The notes under the pieces were generated by a model, which was not told where the DNA came from, ran no database searches, and saw only the letters and a program-made list of their open reading frames with translations. The position numbers and the translations under genes are program-made. Shown here one piece after another: positions 9,513-17,904 of a stretch of DNA of 64,000 nt. Source of the stretch: Streptomyces zhaozhouensis (lineage in GTDB: Bacteria > Actinomycetota > Actinomycetes > Streptomycetales > Streptomycetaceae); contig NZ_OCNE01000016.1 in assembly GCF_900230195.1 (NCBI RefSeq), positions 111,420 to 175,419 of the forward strand, written 5' to 3'. Numbering within the stretch: position 1 is the stretch's first letter; each line of letters opens with the position of its first letter.

Positions 9513-10999
9513 CCCTGCTGCTCGGCATCGATATCGGCACCTCCGCCTCGAAGGGCGTACTGGTGCGCCCCGACGGGGAGTTGGTCGCCCAGGCCACCCG
9601 GAGCCACGTCACGGCGACACCGCGCCCCGGATGGGTCGAGCACGACGCGCTCGACGTGTGGTGGGCCGACTTCCTGGCCCTCACCCGGCAGTTGCTCGAC
9701 CGGGCGGCGGGCGAGGAGATCGCCGGGGTCGGCGTCAGCGGCATCGGCCCCTGCCTGCTGCCGGCCGACGCCGACGACAACCCGTTGCGTCCGGCGATCC
9801 TCTACGGCGTGGACACCCGCGCCGGCCGGCAGATCGCCGCGCAGCACGCCCGCTACGGCGAGGAGACGGTGCTGGCCCGCTGCGGCTCGCTGTTGACCAG
9901 TCAGGCGGTCGGGCCGAAGCTGGCGTGGGTGCGTGAGGAGGAGCCCGAGGTCTGGGCGGCCACGCGCCGCTGGTATATGGCCACTTCGTTCCTGGTAAAG
10001 CGGCTGACCGGTGCCTATGTGCTTGACCACCACTCCGCCAGCCAGTCCACCCCGCTCTACGACCCGGCCCTGGGGGCCTGGATCGAGGACTGGTGCGAGG
10101 AGATCGCCCCCGGCGTCGAGTGGCCGCGGCTGCTGTGGCCCGGCGAGGTCGCCGGCACGGTCACGCAGGCGGCCGCCGAGGCGACCGGGTTGCGGGCCGG
10201 CACGCCCGTGGTGGCCGGCACCGTCGACGCGTGGGCGGAGGCCACGGCCGCCGGGGTGGGCGCGCCCGGCGACCTGATGCTGATGTACGGCAGCACGATG
10301 TTCCTGGTCAACGTCGTCAGCACGCCGCGGCCGACGCCCCGCATGTGGACCACGAGGGGCGTCTTCCCCGGCACCTCCTGCCTGGCCGGCGGGATGGCCA
10401 CCTCGGGCGCGGTCACGGGCTGGCTGCGGGACCTGACCGGCGCGGCGTTCGAGACGCTGGTCGAGGAGGCGGACGCGGCCGGGCCAGGCGCCGAGGGGCT
10501 GGTGATGCTGCCGTACTTCGCGGGTGAACGCACGCCCGTGTTCGACCCCGACGCGCGGGGCCTCGTGCTGGGGCTGACGCTCCGGCACGGCAGGGGGCAC
10601 CTGTACCGGGCGGCGCTGGAGGGCACGGCGTTCGGCGTGCGGCACAACCTGGAGGTGATGGCGGACTCGGGCGGGGAACCGCACCGGCTGGTGGCCGTCG
10701 GCGGCGGCGCGCGGGAGCTGTGGACGCGGATCGTCTCGGACGTCACCGGCCGCCCGCAGGAGATCCCGCGTCACACCGTCGGCGCCTCCTACGGGGACGC
10801 GTTCCTCGCGGCCGTCGGCACCGGCCTGGCGGGTGCCGACGACATGGCGGCGTGGAACCCGGTCGCGCACACCGTGGAGCCTGACCCGGCGGCCGCCGAA
10901 CGGTACGACCGGCTCTACGGGATCTACCGGGACCTGTACCCGGCGACCCGGGACGCGGCCCACGCGCTGGCGGCGGAGCAGTTGGCCGCCGAGGTCTAG
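9509..10999 (+). CDS. FGGY-family carbohydrate kinase, putative D-ribulose kinase
   Basis: 496 residues from GTG 9509. The N-terminal phosphate-binding motif LLLGIDIGTSASKGVL and the C-terminal VAVGGGARELWTRIVSDVTG are classic FGGY ATPase motifs. Xylulokinase, ribulokinase and fuculokinase share this fold. The coupled isomerase upstream suggests the substrate is the ketose it makes, most economically D-ribulose, giving D-ribulose 5-phosphate for the pentose phosphate pathway. It is the last gene of the operon; a strong hairpin lies at 11106-11148. Confidence 0.85.
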   Translation: MTLLLGIDIGTSASKGVLVRPDGELVAQATRSHVTATPRPGWVEHDALDVWWADFLALTRQLLDRAAGEEIAGVGVSGIGPCLLPADADDNPLRPAILYGVDTRAGRQIAAQHARYGEETVLARCGSLLTSQAVGPKLAWVREEEPEVWAATRRWYMATSFLVKRLTGAYVLDHHSASQSTPLYDPALGAWIEDWCEEIAPGVEWPRLLWPGEVAGTVTQAAAEATGLRAGTPVVAGTVDAWAEATAAGVGAPGDLMLMYGSTMFLVNVVSTPRPTPRMWTTRGVFPGTSCLAGGMATSGAVTGWLRDLTGAAFETLVEEADAAGPGAEGLVMLPYFAGERTPVFDPDARGLVLGLTLRHGRGHLYRAALEGTAFGVRHNLEVMADSGGEPHRLVAVGGGARELWTRIVSDVTGRPQEIPRHTVGASYGDAFLAAVGTGLAGADDMAAWNPVAHTVEPDPAAAERYDRLYGIYRDLYPATRDAAHALAAEQLAAEV

Positions 11000-11016
11000 G
11001 CGCTCCGCGGGGGCCC

Positions 11017-11040
11017 GGGTGCTCGGGTGCTCGGGTGCTC
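11017..11040. repeat. 8-bp tandem repeat, three copies
   Basis: GGGTGCTC is repeated three times head to tail directly after the sugar kinase gene. Another 8-base repeat occurs at 15515-15578. Confidence 0.8.
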
Positions 11041-11105
11041 GGCACGGGGCGGCGGCGCGGGAGCGGGCGGTGCCCGTTGTCGGCCGCGGCCCGGTCCGCA
11101 GCACG

Positions 11106-11148
11106 CGCGCGGTTCCCCGCGCCCCCTGGGGGCGTGGGGAACCGCGCG
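11106..11148. terminator. bidirectional hairpin terminator between convergent genes
   Basis: Perfect 13-base arms CGCGCGGTTCCCC / GGGGAACCGCGCG, with further pairing inside, lie between the kinase (ends 10999) and the methyltransferase read from the other strand (stop at 11180). Confidence 0.75.
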
Positions 11149-11179
11149 GAAGTGATCAGGTCACCCCGAAGTGGTCAGG

Positions 11180-11974
11180 TCACCTCTTGTAGGCCACCGC
11201 GCCGTACTGGTGAACCTCCTCGGGGAGACCCAGGGCCAGGGTGTCGGGGCGCCAGCGGGAGCAGGAGACCAGTCCGGGCTCCAGCAGCTCCAGGCCGTCG
11301 TAGAACGGCCGGAACTCCTCCGGGTCGCGCAGGATGTAGGGCACGGGCGCCTGCGCGTTGTAGCCCTCGATCGCGGCCACGTAGTCCTCGCTGGTGCTGG
11401 TGCTGTCGTAGTGAACCAGGTAGCTGCCGGACGGCAGCCCCTCGACCAGCCGGCGGGCGAGGGAACGCGCCTCCTCGATGTCCTCGATGTGGCCGAGGAT
11501 GCCCATCAGCATCAGCGCGGTCGGGCGGGAGAGGTCGAGGTGCTCCGCCGCCTGCTCCAGGATGGCCTCCGGCTCGCGGATGTCGGCCAGCAGATAGCGC
11601 GTGGCGCCCTGCGGGCTACTGGTCAACAGCGCCCGGGCGTGGGCGATGACCAGTGGGTCCTTGTCCACGTAGAGGGTGCGCGACTCCGGCGCGACGCGTT
11701 GCGCGATCTCGTGCGTGTTGTCGACGCTCGGCAGCCCGGTGCCGATGTCGAGGAACTGCCGTACGTCGGTCTCCTCGGTCAGGTGGCGCACCGCGCGGGC
11801 GAGGAAGTAACGGGCCGCACGCGCGCCGACGGTGATGCCGGGGAAGCGTGACTCGAACGCCTGGCCGGCCACCCGGTCCACCTCGTAGTTGTCGCGCCCG
11901 CCGAGCCAGTAGTTCCAGATCCGGGCGGAGTGCGGCACCGTCGTGTCGATGGCGTCACCGGTGTTCTCGTTCAT
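11180..11974 (-). CDS. SAM-dependent methyltransferase, Methyltransf_19 (DUF574) family
   Basis: 264 residues. The start MNENTGDAIDTTVPHSARIW and the motif NYWLGGRDNYEVDR are diagnostic of this actinobacterial family, present in many copies per Streptomyces genome. The SAM-binding segment is FLDIGTGLPSVDNTHEI. Targets of the family are largely unknown. It stands alone, with terminator-like hairpins on its downstream side. Confidence 0.9.
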   Translation of the reverse strand: MNENTGDAIDTTVPHSARIWNYWLGGRDNYEVDRVAGQAFESRFPGITVGARAARYFLARAVRHLTEETDVRQFLDIGTGLPSVDNTHEIAQRVAPESRTLYVDKDPLVIAHARALLTSSPQGATRYLLADIREPEAILEQAAEHLDLSRPTALMLMGILGHIEDIEEARSLARRLVEGLPSGSYLVHYDSTSTSEDYVAAIEGYNAQAPVPYILRDPEEFRPFYDGLELLEPGLVSCSRWRPDTLALGLPEEVHQYGAVAYKR

Positions 11975-12128
11975 GTGCTGCTCTTCCTGAAGACTGCTTC
12001 ACACGGTCGCCGCGCCGGGCCGCATATGCCAGACGGGCCAAGTGGCGATTATGCGCCCGGAGTTGGCACGTGCGCACGACACGGGCACGGTTTCGGGCCC
12101 GGGTCGGGCACGAGCACGGCCGGCCGCC

Positions 12129-12162
12129 CGCCGTCGGACCGGGCGCGCCCGGTCCGACGGCG
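12129..12162. terminator. 34-base perfect palindrome, terminator of the RidA gene
   Basis: Arms of 17 bases (left CGCCGTCGGACCGGGCG, right its exact reverse complement) abut with no spacer. It begins a few bases beyond the RidA stop at 12168. In RNA it would form a very stable hairpin; as DNA it is a perfect dyad. Confidence 0.7.
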
Positions 12163-12167
12163 GCGTC

Positions 12168-12599
12168 TCACACCCTGGCGACGAACCTGGCCTCGACCAG
12201 CAGCTCGGGGAAGGCCAGCCGGGGCGTGCCGATCACCGTACTCGCGACCTGCGGGTCGGGCCGTCCGTAGGCCGCCTTGCGCACCGGCCCCCCGGAGGCG
12301 TGGATCGCGTCCAGGTCGATCGCGTAGATCACCTCCTCGACGACGTCGTCCAGGGAGGCGCCGAAACGCGCCAGCAGCTCGGCCGCGTTGGCGTACACCT
12401 GGCGCAGCTGCGCCGCCGTGTTGCTGGTCTCGGTGGCCCTTCCCGACGCGTCGCACGGCGCCGGGGCGACCAGTGTCTCCCCGTCGTGCGAGACCTGTCC
12501 CGAGAGGTAGACGGTGTCCCCGTGGCGCACCGCCTGCACGTAACCATGCGCCGTCTCCCAGGGCACGCCCCAGCTCTCGACCCGCTCGGCACCGCTCAT
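12168..12599 (-). CDS. RidA/YjgF-family enamine/imine deaminase
   Basis: 143 residues from ATG 12599; the frame opens at 12635 but the family begins close to this Met. Family features: GDTVYLSGQVSHD near the N-terminus, a central NTAAQLRQVYANAAELLARFGASLDDV, and the C-terminal PELLVEARFVA, which carries the Glu/Arg region used in 2-aminoacrylate hydrolysis. RidA proteins clear reactive enamines made by PLP enzymes; many paralogues have other roles. Divergent from the GlxA-type regulator at 12763. Confidence 0.85.
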   Translation of the reverse strand: MSGAERVESWGVPWETAHGYVQAVRHGDTVYLSGQVSHDGETLVAPAPCDASGRATETSNTAAQLRQVYANAAELLARFGASLDDVVEEVIYAIDLDAIHASGGPVRKAAYGRPDPQVASTVIGTPRLAFPELLVEARFVARV

Positions 12600-12762
12600 C
12601 GTTCTCTCCTCGCTTCTGATGCGCCCTGTGCGCACACCCGGACGCTATGCGGCCGTTCCGGCGCGAAACAGACCCTGCCGTGCCAGGTGGAGCAGGGATC
12701 GTGCCAGTCGTGCCCCGCTCGTAAACTGGTCAGCTCCGGGGGCGGAAGCGGAAGGTAAACAC

Positions 12763-13797
12763 GTGGTGGGTTCCAGCGCGGCAGGCGTCGGTGACACGGA
12801 GGTCGCCGTGCTCGCGCTGCCCCGCGCCTACGCGCTGGACGTCAGCATCGCGGCGCACGTCTTCGGCCGCCACCCCGGCTACTCGGTCGCCATCTGCGGC
12901 GATCCGGCCCCCGCCCGCCGCCCCGAAGCCGACGCGACCGCGGCGCGGGCGGAGGAGGAGGCGGCCGCGCGCCACCTCGCCGCGCAGCTCGGCCCCACCC
13001 GGCCGCTCGCGGACGCGGCCCGCGCCGGCATCGTGGTGGTGCCCGGCTACGACGATCCGGAACGCCCGGTTCCGGAGGCGGTGTCGACGGTGCTGCGGGC
13101 GGCGGTGGCGCAGGGGGCGCGGGTGGTCGCCGTCTGCACCGGCGTCTTCGCGCTGGCGGCCAGTGGCGCGCTGGACGGGCGCAGGGCGACGACGCACTGG
13201 CGCTACAGCGACCGGCTGCGGGCGCTGCGGCCGGCGGTCGACGTGGTGGAGAACCGGCTGCTCGTCGAGGACGGACCGTTCGTCACCTCGGCCGGCGCCG
13301 GGGCCGGGATCGACGCCTGTCTGCACGTGGTGCGCGCGGACTTCGGCAGCTCAGCGGCGGACGGCGTGGCGAAGGACGTCGTCGCACCCGCGCTCCGCCA
13401 CGCCGAGGAGCCGCAGTACTCGGAGGTCCCGGCGCCCGACCGCGCGAGTCTGCGCGCCACCCGGGAGTGGGCGATCGCGCACGTGGCGGAGCCGCTCACC
13501 GTGCAGCGGATGGCCGACCACAGCCTGCTCTCGCGGCGGACCTTCGTGCGACGGTTCACCCGTGAGACGGGACTGCCCCCGATGCGTTGGGTCGCTCTCC
13601 AACGGCTGTACCACGCGCGGCGGTTGCTGGAGACCTCCGACTGGCCGGTCGAACGGGTCGCGGGAGCCGCCGGGTTCGGCAGCGCGGCGCACTTCCGAGC
13701 GTGCTTCCGGCGCGAGTTGGGCGTCACCCCGAGCGCCTACCGTCGCGAGTTCACCGAGGCGGAGGGGGCCCTGGCCGGGACCGACCCGACGGCCTGA
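12763..13797 (+). CDS. GlxA-family regulator: DJ-1/PfpI-like domain plus AraC HTH
   Basis: 344 residues from GTG 12763, chosen because GGAAGG (12750-12755) is seven bases upstream; the frame extends further upstream without a ribosome-binding site. Residues 8-190 form a class I glutamine-amidotransferase-like domain with nucleophile-elbow region VVAVCTGVFALAASGALDG and ATTHW. Residues 230-335 form two AraC helix-turn-helices (VQRMADHSLLSRRTFVRRF; VERVAGAAGFGSAAHFRACF). Probably a ligand-sensing activator; the divergent RidA gene is the first candidate target. Confidence 0.9.
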   Translation: MVGSSAAGVGDTEVAVLALPRAYALDVSIAAHVFGRHPGYSVAICGDPAPARRPEADATAARAEEEAAARHLAAQLGPTRPLADAARAGIVVVPGYDDPERPVPEAVSTVLRAAVAQGARVVAVCTGVFALAASGALDGRRATTHWRYSDRLRALRPAVDVVENRLLVEDGPFVTSAGAGAGIDACLHVVRADFGSSAADGVAKDVVAPALRHAEEPQYSEVPAPDRASLRATREWAIAHVAEPLTVQRMADHSLLSRRTFVRRFTRETGLPPMRWVALQRLYHARRLLETSDWPVERVAGAAGFGSAAHFRACFRRELGVTPSAYRREFTEAEGALAGTDPTA

Positions 13798-13925
13798 CCA
13801 GACAGTGACCAGGACGGTGACCAGTCCGGTGAGCCAGACCGGCTGACCAGACCAGCTGACCAGTCAGGTCGCCCCGCGCGTCCGCGTAAACCGATCAACA
13901 GACCACCTGACCAGTCGCCCGACCG
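13798..13925. repeat. cluster of TGACCAG heptamers
   Basis: At least six TGACCAG copies, often as CTGACCAGTC, lie within about 125 bases between the GlxA-type gene and the kinase gene, with irregular spacing. The same heptamer, in either orientation, clusters at 18776-18870 and in related form at 20036-20130. Confidence 0.75.
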
Positions 13926-14009
13926 GACTCCGCTGGTCTTGCGCGCCCCGCTGTGGTGTCATCGCTCCACGCACGCACGGGGGCGGCCGAGGGCGGGAAA
14001 GCGAGAGCG

Positions 14010-15521
14010 ATGGCAACGGAGTTGGCGGCGGACGACCCACGGCGGGTGGGCAGGTACCGGATCACCGGGCGGCTGGGTGCCGGCGGGATGGGCCGGGTCT
14101 ATCTGGGACGTTCCCCGGGCGGCCGGCTGGTCGCCGTGAAGGTGGTCCGCCCCGAGCTCTCCGACGACCCCGGCTTCCGCACCAGGTTCGCGCGGGAGGT
14201 CGCGGCGGCCAGAAAGGTCACCGGCCTCTTCACGGCCGCCGTCGTCGACGCCGACCCGGAGGCGCCGCTGCCCTGGCTGGCCACCGCCTATGTGCCCGGC
14301 CCCGCCCTGGACGAGGCGGTCGCGCGGCACGGGCCGTGGCCGGTGGAGGCGGTACGCGCGCTGGGCGCCGGGCTCGCCGAGGCGCTGGAGGCGATCCACG
14401 CCGCCGGTCTGGTGCACCGCGATCTCAAACCGTCCAACGTGCTGATCGCGCCCGACGGTCCGCGCGTCGTGGACTTCGGCGTCTCGGTCGCCGTCGAGGC
14501 CACCCAGCTGACCAGGACGGGCACGGTCCTCGGCACCCCGGGGTTCATGGCCCCCGAGCAGCTCAGCGGGCGGACGGTCTCGCCCGCGACCGACGTGTTC
14601 TCGTTGGGCGCGGTGCTCACGCACGCGGCCACCGGCACCGGTCCGTTCGGGACCGGGTCCGCCCAGTCCCTCAACTTCCGCATCGCCTACGAGCGGCCCG
14701 TGCTCGACGCGCTGCCCGCCGCGCTGCGCGAGGTGGTCGCCGGCTGTCTGGAGAAGGACCCCTCGCGACGGCCGGATCTGGCCTCGCTGCTGGACGAACT
14801 CGCCAGCGACGACCCGGACTTCACACCCTTCGCCGACCTCGCCGACCTCGCCGACGCCTCCGTGCCGGCCGGCCGGCCACCGACCCGCGTCGCCACCCCG
14901 GGCACCACCCGGCCGTCCGGACCGCTCGCGGGTGAGCCGGATGACGGGCCCGCCGGGGAGCCGGCCCGGGGCACGGCGGAGGAGACGGCCGACGGGGCGA
15001 CCGAGAGGGCGACCACCCGTCGGGCACCGGCCGGTCCGCCGGAGCCGCCGACCGCCCTCCACTCCCCCACCCCGCCCGGCGCCGGGCCACCGCCGGCCCT
15101 CCTGCTCCCCGCCCGCCGGGACGCGGCGCTGCGCCGGGTCGCCCTCGCGCTGTGGTGCGCCCTGGTGGCGATCTCGCTCGCCATGGTGCTGCCGGCCGTC
15201 GACGGGGACAACGTGGTCACCGGACTCTCCGACGGCTCCTGGCCGTTCGCCGTCGCCGCCGCGCTGTGCCTCACCAGCTGCGGCACGGTGCTGGGCCTGC
15301 TGCCCCGGGTCCGGCGCGGAGCCGCCCTGCCCGACGGGGTCCGCGCCTTCCACGGCACCGTGACGGTGCTCACCGGCACGCTGCTGGCCGTCTTCGTCGT
15401 CGGTGGCCCCGCGAGCAACGACCTCGGCCCCGGGGTGTGGAGCTTCGTGCTCGGCACGCTGGCGATGGCCCCCGGCGCCCTCCCGCTCGCCGCCGCCGAC
15501 CGACCGGACGGGAACCGTTGA
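14010..15521 (+). CDS. membrane-associated Hanks-type Ser/Thr protein kinase
   Basis: 503 residues from ATG 14010; earlier in-frame Met codons precede non-kinase sequence. The kinase domain fills about residues 14-275: glycine loop LGAGGMGRVYLG, Lys in VAVKVV, catalytic HRDLKPSN, DFG in VVDFGVSV, APE in MAPEQLSG. A Pro/Thr/Ala-rich linker (about 285-370) follows, then four hydrophobic segments (about 382-500). Instead of the usual extracellular PASTA sensor there is a compact four-helix membrane domain, common in Streptomyces kinases. The stop codon TGA lies inside the first unit of an 8-base tandem repeat. Confidence 0.93.
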   Translation: MATELAADDPRRVGRYRITGRLGAGGMGRVYLGRSPGGRLVAVKVVRPELSDDPGFRTRFAREVAAARKVTGLFTAAVVDADPEAPLPWLATAYVPGPALDEAVARHGPWPVEAVRALGAGLAEALEAIHAAGLVHRDLKPSNVLIAPDGPRVVDFGVSVAVEATQLTRTGTVLGTPGFMAPEQLSGRTVSPATDVFSLGAVLTHAATGTGPFGTGSAQSLNFRIAYERPVLDALPAALREVVAGCLEKDPSRRPDLASLLDELASDDPDFTPFADLADLADASVPAGRPPTRVATPGTTRPSGPLAGEPDDGPAGEPARGTAEETADGATERATTRRAPAGPPEPPTALHSPTPPGAGPPPALLLPARRDAALRRVALALWCALVAISLAMVLPAVDGDNVVTGLSDGSWPFAVAAALCLTSCGTVLGLLPRVRRGAALPDGVRAFHGTVTVLTGTLLAVFVVGGPASNDLGPGVWSFVLGTLAMAPGALPLAAADRPDGNR

Positions 15522-15578
15522 GCCGTTGAGCCGTTGAGCCGTTGAGCCGTTGAGCCGTTGAGCCGTTGAGCCGTTGGC
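15515..15578. repeat. 8-bp tandem repeat CCGTTGAG, seven perfect copies plus one partial
   Basis: CCGTTGAG is repeated from 15515 to 15570, then CCGTTGGC to 15578. The first unit supplies the TGA stop of the kinase gene (15519-15521); because every unit contains TGA and 8 is not a multiple of 3, slippage would leave the kinase end unchanged. Confidence 0.95.
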
Positions 15579-15644
15579 ATCGAACGCCGGGCGGGAGCCG
15601 TCGACGTCGAACGCGGGACGGGGAGCGTCCCCCGTCGGCCCCGG

Positions 15645-16964
15645 TCAGCCGGTGTCGTCCCGGTCAAGCCGCAGGACCACCAGCACCGTGTCGTCCTCGG
15701 TCCCCTCGGGAGGCAGCAGGTCGGCCAGCAGCGCCTCGGCCAACTCCTCGGCCGGCGCGGTGCGATGGCTCGCCAGCGAGTCGGCCAGCCGGGCCAGGCC
15801 CCGGTCGATGTCCTCGTCGCGTCGTTCGACCAGCCCGTCGGTGTAGACGACCAGCACGTCCCCCGGCTCGAAGGCGACGCTGTCCTCGATCGTGCCGCCG
15901 CCCTCGGGGAGCAGTCCGAGTGGCGGGTTGGTCGCCCGGTCGAGGAGTTCGACGGTGCCGTCCAGACGGGCGAGCAGCGGTGGTAGGTGACCAGCACTGC
16001 TGTAGACCAGTCGACTGGCTGACCAGTCGACGTGGATCTTGACGGCGGTGGTCGACTCGGCGCCGGGGACGGAACGCGAGTAGAGGTCGAGGATGTTCAA
16101 CGCCTCGGCCGGCGGCGTCGCGGCCCTGGCCAACGCGCTCAACGCGCTGCGCAACTGGCCCATGACACCTGCCGCTTCGAGCCCGTGGCCGACGACGTCA
16201 CCGACCACGACCGACGAGTGAAGGGCGTCGACGTCGATCAGGTCATACCAGTCACCGCACACGTTCATCGTGGCGCTGGCCGGCTGGTAACGGACGGCGG
16301 CGTCGCGCGGCGCGAGGAGGTCGGGGGTCGGCAGCATCGCCTGTTGCAGCTCCATGGCGACATGCCGCTCCCGGGAGTGCGCCTCGCGCAGCCGCTCGTT
16401 GGTGTGCTGCAACTCGTCGGCCCTGGCCAGCAGGTCCGACTCCAGCCGCGCCCCGCCCGCGGTCGGCCGGCGGTCTTCGCGTCCCCGGCCTCCTCCCCGC
16501 TTTCCGTCCCGTCCCCGCGCCCCGTCCCGTCCACCGCCCGCGCCCCCGCCCTTGGTCCGCACCAGCCGGGTGACCTCCTCAAGCCGGTTGAGCAGCAGCC
16601 GCACCTCGCCGTCGGGACCGAGCACCGGGGCGTTGACGATGCTGAAGTACCGTTCCTCCCAGCGCCCGGCCCCCTCCTCCGGCTCCACGTCGTAGCGCTG
16701 GACGGCCATCACGTCGCGCCTGCGGGTGGCCAGTACGCGCTCCATCGACTGCCGCAGCCGGCGCACCCCGCTGGGGCGTTCGCTGTCCGGCTGGTCGGGG
16801 AACGCCTCGTAGGCGAGGCGGCCGATCACCTGCTCGCGCGGTCGGCCGGCGACCTCCAGGTAGGCGTCGGTCACGTCGACGAACCGCAGCTCCGTCGTGA
16901 GCAGCGCGAGCGGCGTCGGCGCCGCCCGGAAGGCCGCCCGGTAGTCGATCTCCGGCTCCGTCAT
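15645..16964 (-). CDS. PAS-domain PP2C/SpoIIE-type serine phosphatase
   Basis: 439 residues from ATG 16964 (MTEPEIDYRAAF); the longer open frame lacks domain content. An N-terminal PAS sensor (about 10-125, PTPLALLTTELRFVDVTDAY) is joined by an Arg/Gly-rich linker and a coiled-coil (ELQHTNERLREAHSRERHVA) to a SpoIIE phosphatase domain (about 205-435). The metal-binding aspartates are in CGDWYDLI, VVVGDVVGHG and VVYTDGLVERR. Such proteins dephosphorylate anti-anti-sigma factors in stress and development switches. It converges on the Ser/Thr kinase gene; no sigma-factor partner is adjacent. Confidence 0.9.
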   Translation of the reverse strand: MTEPEIDYRAAFRAAPTPLALLTTELRFVDVTDAYLEVAGRPREQVIGRLAYEAFPDQPDSERPSGVRRLRQSMERVLATRRRDVMAVQRYDVEPEEGAGRWEERYFSIVNAPVLGPDGEVRLLLNRLEEVTRLVRTKGGGAGGGRDGARGRDGKRGGGRGREDRRPTAGGARLESDLLARADELQHTNERLREAHSRERHVAMELQQAMLPTPDLLAPRDAAVRYQPASATMNVCGDWYDLIDVDALHSSVVVGDVVGHGLEAAGVMGQLRSALSALARAATPPAEALNILDLYSRSVPGAESTTAVKIHVDWSASRLVYSSAGHLPPLLARLDGTVELLDRATNPPLGLLPEGGGTIEDSVAFEPGDVLVVYTDGLVERRDEDIDRGLARLADSLASHRTAPAEELAEALLADLLPPEGTEDDTVLVVLRLDRDDTG

Positions 16965-17108
16965 CCTCGTCCGCCCCGTGTCGCTCGCTGTCCGGACTCT
17001 TCGTCCGGTGGCGTCACAGTAGGGGGCGAGGCCGTGCCCCTTCCCGCGCGCGCAACGGATGCCCCGCCAGGTCACACGGACGGCCCCGGGGCCGGCGGTC
17101 CGGCCGGG

Positions 17109-17726
17109 TCAGAGGCTGGCGAGCAGGTCGTCGAGGGGCGCCGGGACCCGGTCGGGCTCCAGGGCCTCGACGAGCACGCGGCCGTAGTGGATCTTGCGTC
17201 CCTTCTTGGTCCCGAGAAAACGCCGCAGCCGCTGCTGGTCAGTGCGGTCACGTTGCGCGGGTTGACGCAGGAAGGTTTCCAGTGGTCGCTGGTCACCTTC
17301 CGCTCTGACCAGTTCCTCGACGCGCCGGGCGCCCAACGCGCGGATCAGCTCGTCCTCCAGGTCGGCCGCGCAGACGAAGATGTTCTGCGGCCCGGCGCCG
17401 GCACGGGTCAACGCGCGTGCGTAGTAAGGGCGTTCGGCCTCATCGCAGAGGCCGGCCAGCCGCAGCCCGAGCCCGGTGGGCCCGAGGAGGTCGACAAAGC
17501 GACCCACACTCATCGCGCCGCCCATCGGCAGCACGCACACGCCCTCGGCCGCCAGGTCCCGGCCGCGTCGTTCGGTCAACGCGTCGACCGCCGCGATGTC
17601 GCTCGGCCCCTCGACCAGCACGACCGTCCGCACGTCGAGACGCCCGACCAGCTCCGCGGCGGGCTCGCCAGGACCGCCCGCCGCCCACGCCACGACCGCG
17701 TCCCGGAACGCCCCCATGTCAGCCAT
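17109..17726 (-). CDS. stand-alone TOPRIM-domain protein of OLD-nuclease type
   Basis: 205 residues. The TOPRIM core is visible: TVVLVEGPSDIAAVDAL with the catalytic Glu (about residue 39), then RLAGLCDEAERPYYARAL in the position of the DxD region, here Cys-Asp-Glu. OLD-family proteins normally fuse an ABC ATPase to this nuclease domain; here there is no ATPase and none adjacent. Short stand-alone relatives occur in actinomycetes with no proven role; nuclease or phosphotransferase activity is inference. Not in an evident operon. Confidence 0.75.
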   Translation of the reverse strand: MADMGAFRDAVVAWAAGGPGEPAAELVGRLDVRTVVLVEGPSDIAAVDALTERRGRDLAAEGVCVLPMGGAMSVGRFVDLLGPTGLGLRLAGLCDEAERPYYARALTRAGAGPQNIFVCAADLEDELIRALGARRVEELVRAEGDQRPLETFLRQPAQRDRTDQQRLRRFLGTKKGRKIHYGRVLVEALEPDRVPAPLDDLLASL

Positions 17727-17904
17727 GGCACGAGTCTGCGCCCTCGGCGGCCGGGGCGGTAGGGGGTTTCCGCCCGCACGCCGCCGCGCCCCGCCACCCG
17801 TACCCGGCGCCCGTACCCGGTCCCCGGTCGCCGGCCTCGTCGTCCGGCCCCGTCGTCCGCGCGCCCGCGCCGAGCCCGCGCCGAGCCCGCGCCCGCGGGG
17901 CCGG

